Positions 1-7,929 of a stretch of 64,000 bases of DNA are shown piece by piece. Position numbers and translations under genes: made by a program. The stretch is taken from contig NZ_FQZN01000021.1 in assembly GCF_900142015.1 (NCBI RefSeq), forward strand, positions 47,868 through 111,867. The letters run 5' to 3'. This DNA comes from Bacteroides stercorirosoris. Lineage in GTDB: Bacteria > Bacteroidota > Bacteroidia > Bacteroidales > Bacteroidaceae. How positions within the stretch are numbered: the first letter of the stretch is position 1; every line of letters begins with the position of its first letter. The notes below the pieces were generated by a model. It made no database searches. It worked only from the letters and a program-made list of their open reading frames with translations, and was not told the DNA's origin.

Positions 1-519
1 GAGTATAAAGGTACACGCGAATTCATTGAGTTAGCGAATCGTTTGCCGCAATACAAGTTCGTACTGGTAATTAACGACACCCAAGAAAACATAGACAAGT
101 ACTTATCCGACAATAAATTAACAAATATTAAGGGGGGGGGTAATCTGACGATTTATCCAAGGCAAATTGATGTGGCCATTTTTTATAATGCGGCATCCAT
201 TGTAGTTTGTCTGACCAATCCTCGATTAGCTGTGGAAACATTCGGGCTTACTACATTAGAAGCCATGAGTGGCGGGCTTCCAGTGATTGTGCCTACAGTG
301 GGCGGCATAGCCGAAATGGTAGTGGATGGCATCAATGGCTACAAAACGGATGTGCAGGAATTAGACATCATTCAGAAGCAAATAAGAAGAATGCTCGACA
401 ACAAGGTTCTTTACCATTCGTTGGCAAAAGAAGCTTTGAAATGCTCGGAAAAATATAAATCGGCTGAAAACCTTTCTATTTTGATGAAATCAATCGATAA
501 TGGGAAAGAACAATATTAA
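1..519 (+). CDS. Glycosyltransferase, GT4-like C-terminal domain (5' end outside window)
   Basis: The reading frame is open from base 1, so the true start lies to the left. The visible 172 residues are the C-terminal half of a GT-B fold glycosyltransferase, the part that binds the nucleotide-sugar. It carries the family's E-x7-E signature (VETFGLTTLEAM) followed by GLPVIVPTVGG and the NG-x-K turn. This fits transfer of a sugar onto a growing surface polysaccharide at the inner membrane; donor and acceptor cannot be told. A run of nine G bases inside the gene encodes three glycines just before this domain. The next gene repeats the same domain and overlaps the end of this one by 20 bases, so the pair looks like a tandem duplication. 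Confidence 0.85.
   Translation, partial: EYKGTREFIELANRLPQYKFVLVINDTQENIDKYLSDNKLTNIKGGGNLTIYPRQIDVAIFYNAASIVVCLTNPRLAVETFGLTTLEAMSGGLPVIVPTVGGIAEMVVDGINGYKTDVQELDIIQKQIRRMLDNKVLYHSLAKEALKCSEKYKSAENLSILMKSIDNGKEQY
132..140 (+). repeat. G9 homopolymer tract inside the glycosyltransferase gene
   Basis: Nine consecutive G bases inside the coding frame encode part of a lysine codon and two full glycine codons plus the start of a third. At this length the frame is open. Gain or loss of one base would truncate the protein shortly after. Such tracts can slip in replication, so this is a possible on/off switch. The paralogous next gene lacks the tract at the matching place. Confidence 0.6.
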
Positions 520-874
520 GATTCTGTCACGTCAGACGGATGTCTCTACGTTTTACAACAAAGCATCGGTGGTGCTGAACCTATCGGACAAACGTCAGTT
601 TGTAGAAACTTTCGGGCTGACTGCCCTTGAAGCCATGAGTGCGGGACTTCCTGTAATAGTACCGACTGAAGGCGGCATTGCTGAAATGGTGGAAGACGGT
701 GTGAACGGGTATAAGGTTGATGTGCAGGAATTGGAGCGGATCATCTGTCTGATTGAGAAAACGCTCAATGATAAAGACCATTATATGCGTATGGCTAACG
801 AATCATACCAAGCCTCTTTATATTTCAAAGATGATACAATGATTGAAAGAATCCTCACAATCTTGAATGAATAA
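500..874 (+). CDS. Truncated glycosyltransferase paralogue (C-terminal domain only)
   Basis: A 124-residue protein starting at an ATG that overlaps the end of the previous gene. It aligns along its whole length with the C-terminal part of that neighbour: RQTDVSTFYNKAS, VETFGLTALEAM, GLPVIVPTEGGIAEMV and NGYKVDVQEL recur with small changes. It has the donor-binding half of a GT4-like enzyme but no acceptor-binding N-terminal half, so it is unlikely to work alone as a transferase. The simplest reading is a tandem duplication in which the second copy lost its first half. It could be a remnant, or a reservoir for recombination with the upstream copy. Confidence 0.7.
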   Translation: MGKNNIKILSRQTDVSTFYNKASVVLNLSDKRQFVETFGLTALEAMSAGLPVIVPTEGGIAEMVEDGVNGYKVDVQELERIICLIEKTLNDKDHYMRMANESYQASLYFKDDTMIERILTILNE

Positions 875-1056
875 CAACGGAAATCAGGGGTTATACGAAT
901 GAAGCGAATCTTCAACTGCCAACCTTCAACGATTTTTATTCTCAAACGGTTCTTTTAGGTTATATTCAGTCCTTGGAGGGAAAAGCGCAAACAATTTTCA
1001 GAAGCGGGAAAAGTAGAGAATTTCCATATATTTAAAAACAACTTTTATTTTATTAG

Positions 1057-2127
1057 ATGAAGCGAGTAGCGATTGTGGGCATACAGGGTGTGCCCGCAAA
1101 ATATGGTGGCTTCGAGACATTGGTGGAGAATATTATCGGGGAGAACTGTTCTCCGGATATCCGGTATACCGTGTTTTGCAGCAGTAAAGATTATGCGGAA
1201 CGGAGGGATTCTTATAAAGGTGCCGGATTGAAATATATTCCGCTGTTTCATGCCAACGGCATGCAAAGTACGCCTTATGATATCCTGTCGATGCTCTCCA
1301 CGTTGAAGGGGTATGACACGGTAGTCATACTGGGGGTATCGGGATGTATTTTCCTTCCCGTATTCAGACTGTTATACCGGAAAAAATTAGTGATTAACAT
1401 TGACGGTCTGGAACATCGCAGAGCCAAATGGGGCGGATTCACCAAATGGTTCCTGCGTACCAGTGAGGCAATGGCGGTGCGCTATGCCGATGTGGTGGTG
1501 GCAGACAATAAGGGGATTCAGGACTATGTGATGGAGACCTATCATAAGGAAGCGGTTTTGATAGCCTACGGGGGAGACCAGGTGCTGAGAAATATATCAG
1601 AAGAACGGCAGATGGAAATCCTGCGGAAATACGGGGTGACACCGGGCAACTATGCAGTCAGCGTATGCCGGATAGAGCCGGAGAACAACAGCCATGTAAT
1701 TTGTGAGGCATTTGCCTCCAGCGGGAAAGATATTGTGTTCGTGGGTAACTGGGAACGGAGCGAATATAGCCGTGGATTAAAACAGAAATACGCTGAATAC
1801 AGCAATATACGAATGGTGAATGCGGTATATGACTTGGACGAGTTGTATGCGCTGCGTAATTGGTGCTGTTGCTATGTTCATGGGCATAGTGCGGGCGGTA
1901 CCAATCCCTCTTTGGTGGAGGCGATGTTTTTCGGGAAGCCGGTTCTGGCGTATGATGTGGTATATAACCGGGAAACGACTGGGAATAAAGCCTGTTACTT
2001 CAAGACTGCGGATGAATTGACGGAACTACTGAACCGGAATACACCGGACGGTACGCCGATGAAAGAGATAGCCATGAGGCGATATACATGGAAATACATT
2101 GCGGAACAATATGAAATATTGTACTAA
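1057..2127 (+). CDS. Glycosyltransferase, DUF1972/GT4 type
   Basis: A 356-residue protein beginning with the motif GIQGVPAKYGGFETL, typical of the DUF1972 glycosyltransferases of capsule and exopolysaccharide loci. The C-terminal half has the GT-B signature GTNPSLVEAMFFGKPVLAYD, in which the conserved glutamate binds the donor sugar nucleotide. The predicted role is addition of one sugar, often a deoxyhexose or aminosugar, to a lipid-linked intermediate on the cytoplasmic side. The ATG start follows an AT-rich stretch, as usual in Bacteroides. It precedes the two YjbH-like exported proteins by about 30 bases and is probably co-transcribed with them. Substrate specificity cannot be inferred. 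Confidence 0.85.
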   Translation: MKRVAIVGIQGVPAKYGGFETLVENIIGENCSPDIRYTVFCSSKDYAERRDSYKGAGLKYIPLFHANGMQSTPYDILSMLSTLKGYDTVVILGVSGCIFLPVFRLLYRKKLVINIDGLEHRRAKWGGFTKWFLRTSEAMAVRYADVVVADNKGIQDYVMETYHKEAVLIAYGGDQVLRNISEERQMEILRKYGVTPGNYAVSVCRIEPENNSHVICEAFASSGKDIVFVGNWERSEYSRGLKQKYAEYSNIRMVNAVYDLDELYALRNWCCCYVHGHSAGGTNPSLVEAMFFGKPVLAYDVVYNRETTGNKACYFKTADELTELLNRNTPDGTPMKEIAMRRYTWKYIAEQYEILY

Positions 2128-2157
2128 AGAAATATATAAGAACAAAAAAGATTGACA

Positions 2158-3051
2158 ATGAGGAGAAAACGGTATTGGGGGGGGGTGGTTGTATTGCTGT
2201 TGCTGCCGGCTTTAAAAGCTTTGTCGCAGGCACCGGTCAGCCCCAAAGTGGAATTGTTTGCAGGGGCGGAATTGCATTATCGGGATATCTTCTACACGAA
2301 GATGTACGAGGTTTTGGTGAACCTGACTCCCGGTCTGAAATGGCACATCGGCAACCGGTGGCAATTGGCCGGTCAGGCCATAATCCCCGTTTATAATGAT
2401 TATGGGGATCGGTATAAGAAGGTACGCCTGAGTATGGCAGTGCTGTCTAAGGAATGGGACTGGAACGGTTCGCAATTCTTGAAAGTGAGCGGTGGACTGT
2501 TTGGACGGGAACGCTATGGGCTGGATGTGAAATGGATGTATCCGATTAACAGATGGCTGGCTTTGGACGCACAAGTGGGTGTGACGGGCTTCTGCTCGAT
2601 GGCTGTAGATTGGGAATGCAGCAAGATGGAGCGAGTGACGGGACAAGCCGGAGTGAACGTCTATCTGGAAAAGGTGAATACGGAATTCCGGCTGCACGGT
2701 GGCCGGTATCTTTATGAGGATTATGGCGTGACGGCCGAAGCCATGCGTCATTTCAAGCACTGTACGGTAGGTCTGTATGCCCAATACAGTGACCAAGGCA
2801 AGGAGAACGGAGGTTTCAAGGTCATCATGATGATTCCACCCTACAAGCGGAAAGCCCGTAAGGTGATGGTACGTCCGGCTTCCAATTTCAGGCTGACTTA
2901 CGACATTCAGGGACAGCCATACGCTGTGAAAATGTATTCCACCGATCCGGAAGAAAATGAACGTGAAGGGCATTACGACCGCAACCGTCTGCAATGGGGT
3001 GCCAATCGGATGGAACCGGACTTCACCAACAAGGAAGGAGGCAGACCATGA
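2158..3051 (+). CDS. Exported YjbH-like protein, part 1
   Basis: This 297-residue protein has a signal peptide (RRKRYW, hydrophobic core VVVLLLLPAL, ending near ALSQA). The rest is rich in alternating polar and aromatic residues typical of an outer-membrane beta-barrel. It and the next gene together resemble the two halves of YjbH-type exopolysaccharide outer-membrane proteins. This part-1 assignment is weaker than for the next gene. The ATG at 2158 is chosen over an in-frame TTG six bases upstream. A nine-G run (2177-2185) lies in the signal peptide codons. The stop codon overlaps the next start as ATGA, so the two are translationally coupled. The role is inferred from neighbours: export or surface anchoring of polysaccharide. 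Confidence 0.55.
   Translation: MRRKRYWGGVVVLLLLPALKALSQAPVSPKVELFAGAELHYRDIFYTKMYEVLVNLTPGLKWHIGNRWQLAGQAIIPVYNDYGDRYKKVRLSMAVLSKEWDWNGSQFLKVSGGLFGRERYGLDVKWMYPINRWLALDAQVGVTGFCSMAVDWECSKMERVTGQAGVNVYLEKVNTEFRLHGGRYLYEDYGVTAEAMRHFKHCTVGLYAQYSDQGKENGGFKVIMMIPPYKRKARKVMVRPASNFRLTYDIQGQPYAVKMYSTDPEENEREGHYDRNRLQWGANRMEPDFTNKEGGRP
2177..2185 (+). repeat. G9 homopolymer tract in the signal peptide of the YjbH-like gene
   Basis: Nine consecutive G bases lie seven codons after the start and encode glycine residues at the front of the signal peptide. A one-base slip here would stop production of the exported protein and, through ATGA coupling, could lower the next gene as well. It is the second G9 tract within about 2 kb of a polysaccharide-like locus. 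Confidence 0.6.
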
Positions 3052-3845
3052 GACAAATTACAATTCTGATAATCGGTTGCCTGTTCTTTTTCGGAAGCGG
3101 ACAACTCTTGCACGCCCAACAATATACGGGCATGAGCGGACTGATCCATGTACCGAGCGGAGAAATGGATGAGGCCGGAGAGGCACGTGTCGGTGCGCAT
3201 TTTTTGAACAAGGAATTCACGCCGGACAAAGGATTCAATTACGAGGGGAAATACAATACGTTGAGCCATTATCTGAGTATCACTCCTTTCTCATGGCTGG
3301 AAATCGGCTATACTTGTACTTTACAGAAAGGGCGTGCAATCGACAATAAAGGACAGGTCTTGGAAGGCAATCCTAAATTACGCTTCAAGGACCGTTACTT
3401 TTCTGTCAAACTGCAACCTTTGAAAGAAGGGAAATGGTGGCCGGCTATAGCCATCGGTGCCAATGATCCATACGGTACGGACAGCAAGGAGGGAACCGGG
3501 AAAGAAGGAGAAAGTCCTCAAAATGGGGACGGGAAAAGCCAATACTTTTCTAACTATTACATTGCCGCCACCAAGCATATCGGCTTGAAAGGTCACAGCA
3601 TTGGCATCCATGTGGCGTACCGCCATTGGAAGCGCAACTATAACAGCAAGTGGAACGGCCCGGTGGGCGGCATTACTTATCAGCCTTCTTTCCAAAAGAA
3701 TTTGCGCTTGATAGCCGAATACACGGGCGATGACGTGAATGTGGGCTTCGACTGGAAACTGTGGAAGCACTTGCTGGTACAATCTTCTTTGCAGAACGGA
3801 AAGTATTTTTCGGGAGGGGTATGCTTCTGCATCAACCTGTTGTAA
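3048..3845 (+). CDS. YjbH-like outer-membrane protein, part 2
   Basis: A 265-residue exported protein that starts inside the stop codon of the previous gene. It has a signal peptide (MRQITILIIGCLFFFG, cleavage near LHAQQ). The mature start, YTGMSGLIHVPSGEMDEAGEARVG, and the later phrase SITPFSWLEIGY match the first half of YjbH-family proteins, which sit in the outer membrane and accompany exopolysaccharide operons. The C-terminus ends in alternating residues (GGVCFCINLL), as expected for a barrel strand. The family's exact role is not settled. A longer in-frame extension upstream of 3048 lies inside the previous gene and is rejected as a start. Confidence 0.65.
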   Translation: MRQITILIIGCLFFFGSGQLLHAQQYTGMSGLIHVPSGEMDEAGEARVGAHFLNKEFTPDKGFNYEGKYNTLSHYLSITPFSWLEIGYTCTLQKGRAIDNKGQVLEGNPKLRFKDRYFSVKLQPLKEGKWWPAIAIGANDPYGTDSKEGTGKEGESPQNGDGKSQYFSNYYIAATKHIGLKGHSIGIHVAYRHWKRNYNSKWNGPVGGITYQPSFQKNLRLIAEYTGDDVNVGFDWKLWKHLLVQSSLQNGKYFSGGVCFCINLL

Positions 3846-3857
3846 AAGACCGACAAT

Positions 3858-4247
3858 ATGGAATATCCCTTGTTGCTTGAATTCCTTGACACCCGGTTGG
3901 AAGCTGCCCTCGATCAGGAACGGTTCAATCGGCAGACCATTCACTTGTATCGGTGTGGCGATAGTTGGCTGGCGTTGGAATATTCGCCATGTCTGTTGGA
4001 AGAGCAATTCCATTATAAGGACAAGAAACCGTTGATTTTCCACTTGAGGGACGGAAGGCGTGTGGTGATGGTGGAAGTTCCGGCCTCTTATGTAAGGAGG
4101 ATCGCAGCAGGACATGAGACCGGTCGGCAAGGAACGCGTTGGATGCCGGTCGTCGGGCAAGTGATTATGCCGGATGGAAGGAATGGATTCTGGATGACTG
4201 AGAAGGTCCGGAAAACATCTGTCATGAGAGTTATTTATCATTTATAA
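3858..4247 (+). CDS. Hypothetical protein in polysaccharide-like operon
   Basis: A 129-residue soluble protein with no signal peptide or membrane segment. It is not recognised. It begins MEYPLLLEFLDTRLEAALDQ and contains a basic, arginine-rich second half. It starts 12 bases after the YjbH-like gene on the same strand, so it is probably the last gene of that operon. The gap before the next gene is AT-rich and could hold a new promoter. No function can be proposed from the sequence. Confidence 0.6.
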   Translation: MEYPLLLEFLDTRLEAALDQERFNRQTIHLYRCGDSWLALEYSPCLLEEQFHYKDKKPLIFHLRDGRRVVMVEVPASYVRRIAAGHETGRQGTRWMPVVGQVIMPDGRNGFWMTEKVRKTSVMRVIYHL

Positions 4248-4271
4248 TTAACATTTTAATTCATTTTATTT

Positions 4272-5462
4272 ATGTACAATTTTATGAAGAAAGGGGCTTT
4301 CATGCTCCTTGTTGCCTGCCTTGCGATGGGTATGGCAAGTTGTAGTGACGATGACCCCGATTACAGCAATGTAACCCCGCCTACAGTGGCTGTGACACAT
4401 AGTATCAGCGGACGTGTGACAGGTGTTGACGGTGAGGGTATTTCGGCAACCGTTTCCATGGGCGGGACATCCGCAACGACTAAGGCGGACGGTACATTCG
4501 TGTTTGAAAATGTAGCCGCAGGTACTTATACCTTGAAGGCGGAAGCGGATGGCAAGGAGTCCAAAGAGACTTCCGTTACCGTGAGTGACGGGGACAGCAA
4601 CAATCCGGTGTGGAACGTGGCATTGAGCAATAAAGGAACTGCGATTAACGTAGAGCCGGACGGTTCTGCCAGCGGTGTTGTCACTTCCGAGACATTGAAA
4701 GGGAATGAGGATGGAGAGATAGAAATGACATTGACCGCCCCGGCAGGTGCCGTGGAAGCCGGTACGCAAATCATTGTCACTCCCATCTATTCAACGGATG
4801 AGGTTGAACAGGCCGCAGTTCGTTCTGCCGTTACGAAAGCGGTTGGAAGTACCTTGCTGATAGGTACGAGAGTCAGCAGTTCCAACGCGTCGGCCGAATT
4901 GCAGGAATCTGTGACGTTAGAGTATGACGTGGATCCTGAGATAGCTGAAACCATCACCGCACAGAAATATGTGAACGGACAATGGGTGGATGCGGAATAT
5001 ACGGTAGGAACGGACGGGAAAGTCACGGTGACAGTTGACCAGTTCACCTCCTACTCGTTGTTATGCAATGCCACCATCAGCTCATCGAAAACATCGGAGG
5101 CTGTCAGCTTCTCTCCCGACTCATGGGACAACCTGTACGGAAGCGGTGACATGGCTGTTTCATCTGCTTCCTATTCCTACAAGATCGGTACGGATATCAG
5201 TTCGTCCGGCACGAACAAGATCACCGCTTACCTGATTGAGATCGTGGCACGTGCCGCAGGAGCAGGTGTGACAGAGGCAACTGGTACCTATCCCATCAAT
5301 GTGACCCTGCCTGTCGGCACGGCCATGAGCATCAGCGGACAGCAGGAGGTAACCACGCTCACCGCATCCGCATTAGGTCGTAGCGTTTCCGGCAGGCAGT
5401 ATGGGACGGTATCTGTCATAACCCGGTCTTGGAACCGCCAGCATACGGGTGGAACCGATTGA
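4272..5462 (+). CDS. Lipoprotein with carboxypeptidase-regulatory-like (Ig-fold) domain
   Basis: This 396-residue protein has a lipoprotein signal peptide with a lipobox at MGMASC and an acidic SDDDPD stretch after the cysteine, which in Bacteroidetes often directs lipoproteins to the cell surface. Residues about 38-115 (SISGRVTGVDGEGISATV ... FENVAAGTYTLKAEADG) form a carboxypeptidase-regulatory-like beta-sandwich. The rest is low in aromatic residues and rich in Ser, Thr and Val, as in extracellular beta domains. An ATG at 4284 is an equally good start and gives a more typical signal. A strong terminator follows at once. It is presumably a surface structural or adhesive protein; its relation to the polysaccharide genes is unknown. 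Confidence 0.75.
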   Translation: MYNFMKKGAFMLLVACLAMGMASCSDDDPDYSNVTPPTVAVTHSISGRVTGVDGEGISATVSMGGTSATTKADGTFVFENVAAGTYTLKAEADGKESKETSVTVSDGDSNNPVWNVALSNKGTAINVEPDGSASGVVTSETLKGNEDGEIEMTLTAPAGAVEAGTQIIVTPIYSTDEVEQAAVRSAVTKAVGSTLLIGTRVSSSNASAELQESVTLEYDVDPEIAETITAQKYVNGQWVDAEYTVGTDGKVTVTVDQFTSYSLLCNATISSSKTSEAVSFSPDSWDNLYGSGDMAVSSASYSYKIGTDISSSGTNKITAYLIEIVARAAGAGVTEATGTYPINVTLPVGTAMSISGQQEVTTLTASALGRSVSGRQYGTVSVITRSWNRQHTGGTD

Positions 5463-5505
5463 CAGAACCGGTGTAAGATTAGCCTTTCATTCATCCCGAT
5501 ACGGA

Positions 5506-5549
5506 AGCCCCTGTCTGAACCCGGTCACCGGAGGAGACAGGGGCTTTTT
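5506..5549 (+). terminator. Rho-independent terminator after the lipoprotein gene
   Basis: An 11-base perfect stem (AGCCCCTGTCT with AGACAGGGGCT) encloses a second small hairpin and is followed by five T. It ends the upstream operon and separates it from the two-component genes. Confidence 0.85.
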
Positions 5550-5577
5550 CTATATTTTATCTATCCATTGATTTTTT

Positions 5578-7929
5578 ATGGAAACAGGGAATATCTCATT
5601 GCAGTATAAGGTACTTCTAGGATACATGATATTGGTCGTGGCCGTTTGCGGCATGGTTTCCATCCTGTTATACGAACGTGACCGTATGCGTACGATAAGA
5701 TCGGAGACAGCGGAGATACGCCGGATTTGGCATGATATCAGTACGGCCCATCGCCATATCACCGAACTTGCCACCGACGGGGAGTCCGTCATTGTCTGGG
5801 AGGATGCCGACTTCCGTGACTACCATGGAAAGCGCCTGCATACGGACAGCCTGCTGCAAACATTGAAATCGAGTTGTGGCATGTTTGTCCTGCCCGGACA
5901 GATCGATTCTTTATGTCATTTACTGGAGGCCAAGGAAGAGCATCTGTCCCACATCATGAAAGCCATCGCCCAGCTGGAGGAGGCAGACAGCCTGCTCGCA
6001 AACCGTCTGCCAGTCGTTGCCAGGGAAGCGGTCCGCATCCGGACGGTCACCCGGAGGAAGACAGGTGTCGCTGGCTGGCTCGGGGGGAAAAAGAGTGTAC
6101 AGGTCCTCGAACCGTCGGAAGGGCTACGGGAATTGAATGACAGGCTGGTTGCCATGCAGGAGGAACGTAACCGCCGAATAAATGCATATGCGGACAGCCT
6201 GCGCAGGCAGAACAGGACATTGAACCAGAAACTGCACGTGCTCGTCACCCATCTTGACGGGCAAGCGCAGGCGGCGTTCATCAGTCGTGAGGAAAAAATC
6301 ACGGAAGCCGGAGATTTTTCTTTCAAGCTGTTTGTCTTGGTAATCGTCTCCGCTTCCTCCTTGCTATTCATCTCGTTCCTGATCATACGGCATGACATCA
6401 GGAAAGAAAGGGAAGGGCGGGCACAGCTCCAAAGGATAAACCGTGAGAACGAGGAACTGCTCGGTATGCGTAAACAGATCATCCTGACCATCTCGCACGA
6501 TATACGGGGACCATTGGGCAATATCAGCAACTGTGTGGAGCTGGCCTCGGAAACCCGTGAGAAGAAAAAACGGGAAGGCTATCTGGAGAACATCCGCCAT
6601 TCCTGCCGCCATATACTGAATCTGGTGAACAACCTGATGGATGTCTATAGGATCAATGAGACCAGGGATACCCGTAATGAGATCCCTTTCCGTTTGGGCA
6701 GCCTGCTAGACAACATATCGGAGGAATACGCCCGGAAAGCGGCCGGCCAGGCCCTGCTGTTCGAGAGGTGTCATGAGATTGTCAACAATATCACGGTGAG
6801 AGGAGATGCCGACAAGCTGGAACAGATACTGGACAATCTGCTGACAAACGCCATCAAGTTCACCCCGTCCGGTACGGTCCGTTTCCATACCGGATATGCG
6901 GAAGGCAGGTTGCATGTGGAGGTAGGCGATACCGGTATCGGCATGGACAGGGAGACACTGGAGCGTGTCTTCCGTCCGTTCGAGCGTGCGGCGCAGGAGA
7001 TAAACTCTGAAGGGTTCGGTCTGGGGCTCTTTATCACGAAAGGCCTTGTGAAGGTGCTGGACGGAAACATAGACGTGGAGAGCCGGCCGGGCAAGGGCAC
7101 GATATTCCGCCTGACGTTTCCTCTTCCGGAAACAACGGAGGATCCGGAAACGGAGGAGTTCCAGGTACAGTCCGCCATGGTACTTCCCAAGCGTGTGCTG
7201 GTAGTGGATGATGACAGCATCCTTTTGAGAATAACGGAAGACATGCTCGGACGCCACGGCGTGGAATGCACGACCTGCCAGAGCGTAAAAGAGGCGGTTC
7301 TCGCGCTCGACCGTCTGGATTACGATCTGGTGTTGACAGACATACAGATGCCCGTGACCGACGGTTTCGGCCTGTTGAAATTGCTGCGCGGTTCGGATAT
7401 CGGAAATTCCCGTACCATCCCTGTCGCCGTCATGACGGCACGGGGTGACGGCGACTCGGGTGTCTATGCGAGGTCCGGTTTTTGCGGTTGCATACACAAG
7501 CCTTTCTCCTCAAAAGGACTGCTGGCCTTTCTTTCCTCCGTAATGGCAGGCAGAGCTGCCGGTGCGTCCCCGTTTGATTATTCCCGTCTGATGGAAAGTA
7601 CGGACGACCGCCGGCATATGTTCGGGCTTGTCATGAAAGAGTCGGAAAAGGATCTGGCCGAACTGGAAGGGGCAATGGAGGGGATGGACCGTGAGGCCAT
7701 GCGGAGGACCGTGCACCGGATGGCTCCGGTCTGGGAATTGCTGGGAGCCGGTGACGTGTTGTCGGACTACCGGAAAATCCTGCATGACAAGGCCGCAGGC
7801 GACGAGACGGTCAGAGGGCACACCTTGAGGGTTATGGAGCAGATACGGACACTGATGGATGAGGTGAATAATGAATTAGAGAAAAGGGATGACGGGAATG
7901 AAAAAGACCTTACTGGTCGTGGAGGATAA
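5578..7929 (+). CDS. Hybrid sensor histidine kinase with receiver and HPt domains (RteA-like)
   Basis: A 783-residue membrane kinase. Two membrane segments (about 11-32 and 251-270) bracket a roughly 220-residue, largely helical periplasmic sensor. The kinase core follows: H-box SHDIRGPLG with His307, N-box near 414-430 (DNLLTNAIKF), G1 DTGIGMD near 451 and G2 GFGLGLF near 480. A receiver domain begins near 540 with phospho-acceptor Asp588 (LTDIQMP). A C-terminal HPt-like domain has its histidine near 713 (TVHRMAP). The signal probably relays His-Asp-His to the next gene's regulator, which it overlaps. Its place before a sigma-54-type regulator and the mob genes matches rteA-rteB of CTnDOT-type elements, but there is no tetQ ahead of it. 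The signal sensed is unknown. Confidence 0.85.
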   Translation: METGNISLQYKVLLGYMILVVAVCGMVSILLYERDRMRTIRSETAEIRRIWHDISTAHRHITELATDGESVIVWEDADFRDYHGKRLHTDSLLQTLKSSCGMFVLPGQIDSLCHLLEAKEEHLSHIMKAIAQLEEADSLLANRLPVVAREAVRIRTVTRRKTGVAGWLGGKKSVQVLEPSEGLRELNDRLVAMQEERNRRINAYADSLRRQNRTLNQKLHVLVTHLDGQAQAAFISREEKITEAGDFSFKLFVLVIVSASSLLFISFLIIRHDIRKEREGRAQLQRINRENEELLGMRKQIILTISHDIRGPLGNISNCVELASETREKKKREGYLENIRHSCRHILNLVNNLMDVYRINETRDTRNEIPFRLGSLLDNISEEYARKAAGQALLFERCHEIVNNITVRGDADKLEQILDNLLTNAIKFTPSGTVRFHTGYAEGRLHVEVGDTGIGMDRETLERVFRPFERAAQEINSEGFGLGLFITKGLVKVLDGNIDVESRPGKGTIFRLTFPLPETTEDPETEEFQVQSAMVLPKRVLVVDDDSILLRITEDMLGRHGVECTTCQSVKEAVLALDRLDYDLVLTDIQMPVTDGFGLLKLLRGSDIGNSRTIPVAVMTARGDGDSGVYARSGFCGCIHKPFSSKGLLAFLSSVMAGRAAGASPFDYSRLMESTDDRRHMFGLVMKESEKDLAELEGAMEGMDREAMRRTVHRMAPVWELLGAGDVLSDYRKILHDKAAGDETVRGHTLRVMEQIRTLMDEVNNELEKRDDGNEKDLTGRGG

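Noticed and set aside
2212..2994. 260-codon minus-strand frame over the YjbH-like gene
   Set aside because: Antisense shadow; the plus-strand gene has a signal peptide and operon coupling.
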